From Pascua guehoae (taxonomy: Eukaryota > Basidiomycota > Tremellomycetes > Trichosporonales > Trichosporonaceae), in NCBI GenBank assembly GCA_001600415.1, contig BCJX01000001.1:3781548-3845547 (forward strand): a stretch of DNA of 64,000 bases, given 5' to 3'. The notes beneath the pieces are model-generated. The model had not been told where the DNA came from. It made no database searches and was given only the letters and a program-made list of their open reading frames with translations. Shown in pieces: positions 57,129-64,000 of the stretch (position 1 is the first letter of the stretch; each line of letters begins with the position of its first letter). The translations under genes and the position numbers were made by a program.

Positions 57129-58455
57129 ATGACGGCAACAAAGGTCGGCGGACGCGTCGGGATCGTCGGCACGGGGCACCGCGCGAGAGTGAGTCCGGGT
57201 TGAGGGCGTATTCGAGCTGTGTCCTGGCGGTGGGATGGGTGGGGGATGGCGTGGGGGATGGCGTGGGGGGAGTTGTAAGGTTGTCGTGCTCGCGCTGCCT
57301 TGGCTTGCCGTGCGTCTCGCTGTGCGTCTCGCTGTGCGCCTCGCCTTGCGTCTCGCTGTGCGCCTCGCCTTGCGCCTCGCCTTGCGCCTCGCCTTGCGCC
57401 TCGCTGTGCGTCTGGGCGTTCGCCGTCGTTTCGTCTGTTGATTGCGGCTCTGGTTGTCACGTCTGGATCCGTGTTCTCGCCTTGGTCTCGATTGAGTTTG
57501 GCAGAGGTCGAGGCTTGGTGTCTTGCAGCTCGCGCTTGGTTTCTTTCTGGCTTGGTCTCTGGCTTGGACTTGGTCTCCTGCCCCAGATCGTGTACAGCTC
57601 GTGCAGTCCTTCCACAGCTCGAGCTGCACTCCCTCCACTGCTCGAACTGGGTGTCTTGCCACAACTCGAGCCTGCTGCCTCGGCTCGAGTGGTGTCTTGC
57701 CGCATCGGACTGCTGTCCCTCTGCACCTCGAGCTGTGCTCCTTCTACAGTGCTCGCTTTCCGCATTGCGAGCCTGGTCTCTTTCCGTATTTCGAGCTTGC
57801 TCTCCTTCTGAGCTTGCTCTCCATTCGAGCGTGCTCTCCTTTCGAATCTGCTCTCCTTTCGAGCCTGCTCTCCTTTCGAGTCTGCTCTCCTTCCGCATCT
57901 CGAGCTGCTCCAGCTCCCTGGTGTCTTTTCACACCCCACGCATGTTCTCTATCCTCCATCACGCCCACTCCCACCGTAACCCCAGCCCAACTCCACCCCA
58001 CCCCACCCCAGCCCACCCCAACCCCCTAACCCTCCACCACCGCCGTCTCCCAGCGCCCCGACACGGCCCAGATCGTCGCGCTCTGCGACACAAACCCCGA
58101 ACGCATGGCGGTCCACAACGCCATGCTCCGCGACCTCGGCCGGCCAGAGGCACAGACGTATCTTGCAGTGAGTCCAGTACCCAGCGTGGCCCCAGCGGCC
58201 CCACGCACTGTACTCTGTCGGGAGCGTTTTCTAAAATGTCTAACACGCAAGGCCGACTTTGACAAGATGCTCGCCGAGGCAGAGCTCGACGTGCTCGTCG
58301 TGACGACGGTGGATGCGACGCATGATGCGTACATCGTGCCGGCGCTCGAGCGGGGGGTGCGTGTGCTTACCGAGAAGCCGATGACGACGTGAGTTGTGCC
58401 TAGTGGAGATGGGAGAGGGGGTGGGGGTGGGGGGGGGGGGGGGGGGGGGGGGGGT

Positions 58456-58487
<32 letters not shown>

Positions 58488-60718
58488 GGGGGGGGGAGGG
58501 AAGGGAGGGCAGGAGAGAGAGTGGGGAGAGGGATGAGACGGGAGAGAGGGGGGGACGACGGGGCAGAGGGAGGGGACGGGAGAAAGAGGGAGGGCTGAGG
58601 CGCGGCCGAGCAGGGAGGAGAGGGGACGGGAGAAAGAGGGAGGGCTGAGGCGCGGCCGAGCAGGGAGGAGAGGGGACGGGAGAAAGAGGGAGGGCTGGGG
58701 CGCAGCGGATCAGGGAGGAGAGGCATTGGAAGAGCCAAGAGGGTGGGCGCTGAGGAGGTGCCGTTGAGGCGAATGTTGCCCAGCTAACCTTGCTCAACCT
58801 CGCGCGTGTGCTCTGGCTACATGGGCTATAGCAAGGCTCGACCTGGGGAATTGCTGACGGTAGCGACGTGGCCAAGTGCCAACGCATCCTCAACACTGTC
58901 AAGCAGACCGGTGGCTCGCTCCAAGGTGAGTGGTCGAGTCCGTCCTGTGTGTGTGGCGATTCAAGACGGGTGTGTGATTGTCTTGCTGGAAGCTCTCTGC
59001 CGTTCTCTCGGTCCACAGAGACGGTGTCGCCCCGCGCCATATCTCAGTGTCCGATACTACACCTCTATCTTATCTTGCCCGAGGGCGTCGCGAATGCGGT
59101 TCCACTGGTGGTGAACATAAGGCCCGCGTCGTTCTCGCCCTTCTCGCAGCCCGTGGTGCCATTTCCCTAGCATCTGATGTTGCCCCTCTCTGGCTACGCC
59201 CGGCCGCACAATCACCGAGGGACCGCCAGAGACACGCAAGCTAGACTCCTTCCAGAGCACCCGCTGCCAGACTGTGTGTCTGCGTGCACGACCATGACGT
59301 CTCTGCGCGAGACGCTGTCGTCCTCGAGACCGCAGATGATGCCCACGTACCGCCACGTACCCCCATCGCACTGGGCGGATGCCCTTGCCATTCTCCGGCT
59401 CATGATCCATCCCCGACAACCCCACCCCGCACACCCCCACCCCACGCACCCCCACCCAGCACACCCCATGCCAGCGCTCACCCCAGTCCTCTTCAACTAC
59501 CGCTACAACCCCGTGCACTGGAAGGTCGAGGAGGTCATTGCGGCGGGCAAGATTGGCAACGTCAAGAGTGTGCACTTTGAGTGGCTTTTGGTGAGTCACT
59601 AGAGCACCGCCCGATCTGCATCTTCACAGGCCACGCCAACGCCCACGCCCATGCCCACGCACACGTGCGAGTTTGTGCGCTGACGCCAGGACACGGTGCA
59701 CGGTGCAGACTACTTTCGGCGGTGGCACAGGTACAAGGACCGCTCTGGGGGTCTGATGGTGCACAAGTCGAGCCACCATGTGAGTTGGTCCAAACCAGTA
59801 CAGGAGTGCCCAGAAAGTCATGAGACTGCCACAAGGAGGGTCGAGCGCGTAGCAGGCTCAGACTTTCAAGCGGACCTGTAACTCTGGTACTGTACGCCAT
59901 TTTGTGATGGCACTTTGTCACGGCTCGTTGCAGTCGCCGCTCGCCCTAGCTAACCCCAGTTCGACCTCGTCAACTTTTGGATCAACGCCAAGCCCGTGGA
60001 CGTCTTCGGCATGGGCTCTCTGTCCTTCTACGGGGCAGTCAACGGAGCCAAGTCGGGCTGGGCTCGGGACTACTACCGTGCGCGTGGGTCCGAGGCCGCG
60101 TCCGACGACCCATTCGCGATCCACCTCGAGGACGAGCCGTCGCTGCGCGCGCTGTACGCGGACACGGAGCATGTGGACGGGTACCACCGCGACATGAACG
60201 TGTTTGCCGACGACATTACGATCGAGGACGACATGTCCGTGCTGGTGCGGTACGACTCGGGGGCGACCATGACGTACCACCTGACGGCCTACAGCCCGTG
60301 GGAGGGTTACCGCGTCATGTTCAACGGGGACCGGGGCCGTCTCGAGCTCGAGGTCGTCGAGTCAGCGTCGCGCAAGCCCATCCCCCGCGGTGCCGGGGAC
60401 AGTGCCGGTGTGACGCACGGCGAGAAGGAACTGCCCAACGCGGGCCACACGCGCATCACCCTCCAGCCGCTCTGGGGCGAGCGCGAGGACGTGCCCTTTG
60501 CCCGCGGCGAGGGCGGCCACGGCGGCGGCGACGAGGCCATGCTCGACCAGATCTTTGGGCCCAAACCGGGCGCCACGGCCACGCCCACCGCCGTCGACCG
60601 CCTCGGCGCAAACGAGCGCGACGGCGCACTCGCCATGGCCGTCGGTCTCGCCGCCAACGAGAGCTTTAGGACCGGCCAGCTCGTCAACATTGACTCCCTC
60701 CTCGGCGTAAAGCTCTAG
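57129..60718 (+). CDS. Gfo/Idh/MocA family NAD(P)-dependent oxidoreductase
   Basis: The family oxidises or reduces sugars, inositols and related polyols with NAD(P). Seven exons (57129-57188, 58054-58167, 58252-58388, 58864-58925, 59487-59590, 59690-59779, 59960-60718) join in phase to 441 residues. The nucleotide-binding start is [11 protein letters not shown] (GxGxxG-like), then [32 protein letters not shown] and the family signature [11 protein letters not shown]. The C-terminal domain includes [57 protein letters not shown] and [15 protein letters not shown]. The substrate is unknown. Introns are remarkably long (up to 865 bases) and filled with simple repeats, a minisatellite and an 82-base inverted-repeat element, while exons are intact. 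The stop codon lies inside an AAGCTCTAGTA repeat. Confidence 0.92.
57301..57425. repeat. 12-base tandem repeat in intron 1 of the oxidoreductase gene
   Basis: About ten units alternate between GCGTCTCGCTGT and GCGCCTCGCCTT. On the minus strand they keep a long open frame full of Arg/Gly/Ala, which explains the 316-codon antisense frame here. Confidence 0.8.
57815..57905. repeat. 18-base tandem repeat in intron 1 of the oxidoreductase gene
   Basis: About five units like CTGCTCTCCTTTCGAGTC with single-base changes. The array is separate from the 12-base array in the same 865-base intron. Confidence 0.75.
58427..58495. repeat. Poly-G tract in intron 3 of the oxidoreductase gene
   Basis: Nearly 70 bases are G with only two or three other bases, right after the exon ending TEKPMTT. 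The transcript would be able to form G-quadruplexes close to the 5' splice site. The exact length is likely unreliable in the assembly. Confidence 0.85.
58571..58720. repeat. 50-base minisatellite, three copies
   Basis: Units begin AGGGGACGGGAGAAAGAGGG at 58571, 58621 and 58671. The first two are identical; the third differs at a few bases. It lies in the same intron as the poly-G tract. Confidence 0.9.
59799..59880. mobile_element. 82-base miniature inverted-repeat element in an intron
   Basis: The left end TACAGGAGTGCCCAGAAAGT then CATGAGACTGCC is inverted at the right end as CTCAGACTTTCAAGCGGACC then TGTA. It is the smallest member of the inverted-repeat family, essentially two termini with little between, inside the 180-base intron 59780-59959. 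Both tips are TACAGG. Confidence 0.7.
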
Positions 60719-61251
60719 TAAAGCTCTAGTAGAGTTCGAGTAGAGTTCGAGTAGAGTTTCCCCCGTGGTTAATCTTAGATTTGGTCCGGATGCAGCTGCT
60801 CTTTTGGCTCTGATCGAGCCGCTGGGTGGCAACAGAGTAGAGTTTGACTGAAAGTTTGACTGAAAGTTTGACACGGGCGGGTCGTGTGCTGTACGCGCAA
60901 AACTAAAACCAGGTCGTGCTGGTTTGCGGGTTGTGGTTTGATTTGACGTGTACGTCGGGTGCGTGCGTCGAGCGCGCGCGTCGACGCGTCCGTACCCCGC
61001 ACGCCGGGGAGACGCCGAGACAACGAGCGGCACCAACGAGCTGTCGAGGAGTGGGATTCCCGCAGCTGGGTAACACTGTCCATTGGGCCAGGCAAGCCAA
61101 CTTTGAACTGCTCAGAGGGACAAGGGGTAGAGTCAGCCTGCGGGGTTACTCCGAGCCGAGCGTGTATGGCATTGGTGTACCGTAAACCCCTCCCGTTTGG
61201 CGTCTCGTCTCTCGACGTGCCCAGTCCGCACGCGTCCTGCCACACACCACA
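60719..61251. other. 3' region of the oxidoreductase gene with short tandem repeats
   Basis: AAGCTCTAGTA-type and GAGTTCGAGTA-type units run from about 60711 to 60762. GTTTGACTGAAA repeats lie at about 60841-60870. The rest is unassigned up to the assembly gap. Confidence 0.5.
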
Positions 61252-61315
61252 NNNNNNNNNNNNNNNNNNNNNNNNNNNNNNNNNNNNNNNNNNNNNNNNN
61301 NNNNNNNNNNNNNNN
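61252..61315. other. Assembly gap (64 N) in a CA-rich tract
   Basis: The flanks are CACACACCACA on the left and ACACAGCACACCACACCACA on the right, so the unresolved bases are probably a CA-rich microsatellite. Confidence 0.95.
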
Positions 61316-64000
61316 ACACAGCACACCACACCACACACCCACTTATTCATGATGTGGTTTTTACCGGCTCAGGAACGGCATGGCCCAGCGTCACGCAGAC
61401 AAGGTTTGAGGCACTCGTCTGAAACGCGGCGTGTGTGTGCATGTGCATGTGCCAGCTGCACTGTGAGCTGGGGGCTGGGTTGCACCGAGGGAGTGGCCGA
61501 GGGGGTACGCATACGCAGAGCCTGACACGGTGTCACTGCCGAGAGAGCTTGCGAACTGCATCCGCGACGTTACGAGCATTGTCTTGTGTACTCATTGGGA
61601 GCGTGCATTGGCAGCGCGGTGTAGAGGACAGGCAGCCGGTGCTCGGTATCTCGGTATACTTGACCGACCATTACCATGGGCCCTTCGATGCTGCCGTCGT
61701 CTGGACAGTGTACAGTGTACAGTGTGCAGTGTACAGTCTGTGTCCATATGGAACGTGAGCGGCGCAGGCATACCGTGCCCTGCTGCTCAGTGCTGCCGAC
61801 ATGAACGTGCAGCGCGACACATGTCACCCTGCGCCACTCCCGTTCTTGACATACTCCGTACGGCGGGGAGTCGACTGCGGCTTGTTTCGTAAGCGGCTGC
61901 GAGGCATCCACACGTGTTGCAAGCGACAAGCGAACAACGGCGGGAACGCGACGGCGGAGGATTCGGAGCGTCGGAGGTAACTTGGGAGTCTCAACTTCGC
62001 ATCGTGTTGGGGTCACATGTCGGGTCCAGGTCCAGAGGTCCGGTGAGACGTGAGGCGTGGTGAGGTGCTGGTGACGTTTGACTGGGTCGTTGCGGGTGCC
62101 TTTGTGGCCCGGGTTGTTGCTTGTTGCTTGTTCTAGACGCATGTACCCTGTCGAGGTCGTGGGGGATCTCTTGCGTGCGTGCTGGATCCATCTGACCCCT
62201 GGTGTCTGGACTGGCATGCGTGAGCCGTGTACGTTGTACGCGCCATCTATTAACAAGCAAGTCCGGCAACTTGCAGCAACAACTGCCACATGCCACCCTG
62301 CTCTGATCTGTTTCTCCCCGCCACGATCCCGGTTGCAGACTCGTCCTCTTCCTCGGCCATGGCCACGGCGCGCTGATGCTCGCTGCCCACTGCGCTGGTG
62401 GCTGCTACAGTACAAGAACAGGGTCTCGTCCCTTGGACGCCAGGGATCGGGCCGACCACTGACCAGCGATGGAGTCTTGGAGGCCGATTTGCCGGCCAGC
62501 CTGCCTACCTACCTCCTGTCTGCCTGCCAGCCTGCCTGCCAACCAGGCGCCCAGCAGACACGGCACGGTAGGTTCGGGAGCTTGTGTCGGCTCGCTTTGG
62601 TGCCCTTTGGTGGCGTCTCGGCGCCAAACCCGCCGGCACACGCCGGGCGGATACAATTCAAACCCCGACTGTGGTATGTACAGTTGTACAGTTGGGCAAC
62701 ATGCACGATGCAGGCTATTCTGCTTTTGATGGCTTGGTTGTTGGACAAACAAACCTTTACTGCAGTCTGATCTCGATCCCCAGATCGTGGAGCAACAACC
62801 TGCTGCCCTGTTGCTGAATTGCAGGAATCCGATGGTGGCATAACAAATAACAAACTCGCACCTGGCAGAAGCAGAACCAAACTATCTCTCCGTTCTACTA
62901 TACACCAGTCAGGTATTCTTCGGGGGGCTGCCATTCTGGTCGAGTTTCAGCATTGCACATGCCGCATGCCGCACCTTGGTCGCCCCTATCACCCCTGCGA
63001 GCGCTCCCTCTTGCCGCCATTATCACACTTGAACCCCTTCGCTTTCTCTCCCTCTTTCTCACCCATCATCTCTCCGCCCGAGTCCCGCACGCACACCACT
63101 GGACACCCAGTACAATCTGCTTGCACGCCCGTACCTCGGTCCAAGGCACGCGTCGACGCGGCACAAGCGGGACGCGGGGCAGTGGGAGGAGAGAAGGGGG
63201 GGGGACGCGTACTACGCAGCAGTCACTTATTTGCTCAGGGAAAACAAAGGGGGGCCAGAGCGCGCAGAGGCCCCTTGGGCTTGTATTTGGACACGTGGTT
63301 GACCCTGAAACGTTGTCCCTTGGAAAGGCCCGCGCTCATGCCCGCCTGGTCGCCTGCCGCCTGCCCCGTTTGGCTCGTGGGTGCCAGAGTGCCAGAGTAG
63401 AGTGGACTGTGGGGCTAAGGATAAGGCCCCCGCGGTATTGCCATTTGCGCCCATTTTTGACCCGGGGGGGACCTGCAGGTAAGGAAGGAAGGAAGGAAGG
63501 TACTGCAGGTGCAGGTACAGGTGGGGGTTGGTGGGTGGGTTGTATCGGCTACGCGCCTCGCTCCATGGCACTTCATGCCGCGCACGGGCATACACCTAGG
63601 ATGCCTTGGATGCCTGCAGCTGCCTGCACATGGCCTTCCCTCGCCCCATAGTCCCGCGACAGCCGCGCGCCGCCTCCCTGGCCAACATGCATGCATGGCC
63701 ACCACCCCACCGTACCCACACCATGGACACCACCCACCCACCCACCACCTGCACTCACTTTCCTTCCCTGCACGCGCGGAGACTCGAGCCCACTACATAC
63801 TGCCATTTCAATCCCTCCCCTCCCTCCCTCCCCTCCCTGCCTCGTAGCCTGTGGCCTCAACCTACAGCCCTGCCTGCCTGCCGCCTGCCGCCTAGCGCCT
63901 GTGCTCTAGTACAGTAGTCCCGCCCGCCTGGCCGCCTGGCTGGCCGCCCGCGCGCCCGCGCGCCCGCCTCGTTGTCGAATCCATCCCATCCATCCATTCC
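61316..64000. other. No supportable gene; simple repeats
   Basis: The stretch contains GTGTACA repeats at about 61707-61740, GCCTGCCTACCTACC-like words near 62500, a GGAA run (AAGGAAGGAAGGAAGG) near 63483, and a CCTGCCTGCC/CCGCCTGCC-rich end from 63830. Open frames of 190-280 codons are low in complexity and opposed on both strands. The C/T-rich final part may be the leader of a gene beyond the window. Confidence 0.4.

Noticed and set aside
56948..57898. 316-codon minus-strand frame rich in Arg/Gly/Ala
   Set aside because: It runs through the 12- and 18-base repeat arrays of an intron and across exon 1 of the oxidoreductase; the frame is kept by repeat units that are multiples of three.
62078..62770. 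Frames of 230-280 codons on both strands near the right end
   Set aside because: Low complexity, no splice-joined continuation and no family match.

Overview
The window looks like nuclear DNA of a GC-rich basidiomycete fungus, most likely a tremellomycete yeast and perhaps a member of Trichosporonales. The reasons are intron-rich genes, GTGAGT or GTAAGT donors with CTAAC or CTGAC branch sites, TATA boxes, and fungal versions of housekeeping proteins. The species placement is an inference from gene content and intron style. There are two assembly gaps (40047-40121 and 61252-61315). I found no tRNA, rRNA or CRISPR array.

Layout. Positions 1-8707 hold no gene I can defend; the second half of that stretch is pyrimidine-rich, degenerate repeat-like DNA. 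Positions 8708-22663 form a compact housekeeping block: mitochondrial BolA (-), a DNAJC17/Cwf23-like J protein (+), the deadenylase subunit PAN3 (-), deoxyhypusine synthase (-), the spindle checkpoint protein MAD1 (+) and a cyclophilin H-type isomerase (-). All six were joined exon by exon with intact splice phases, apart from the last exon of PAN3.

Positions 23399-46276 form an accessory block of nine genes. They encode low-complexity, Ser/Pro/Ala- or Lys-rich proteins with no family I recognise. Three neighbouring genes (30079, 31993 and 33771) share an N-terminal basic helix of the type KAARKxxxAIKxxF and a duplicated promoter block with the core ACCCTTAGACA. A fourth gene (40492) carries a version of that core. 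Several of these genes have one to three tiny introns in the 5' leader, the last ending 0-12 nt before the ATG. This co-promoter gene family is the best candidate for something undescribed.

Positions 46653-60718 hold metabolic and secreted enzymes: a class I methyltransferase (-), a secreted lactonohydrolase (+), a fungalysin M36 metallopeptidase (+) and a Gfo/Idh/MocA oxidoreductase (+). Their introns are unusually long and carry microsatellites, a 50-bp minisatellite, a poly-G tract and short inverted-repeat elements. Positions 60719-64000 show no gene.

A family of short mariner-like inverted-repeat elements (ends TACAGGTG...GGAAAGT...TGAGACTGCC) recurs at 26374, 30852, 35175, 51423 and 59799. 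It occurs both between genes and inside introns. The housekeeping genes have no evident joint function.
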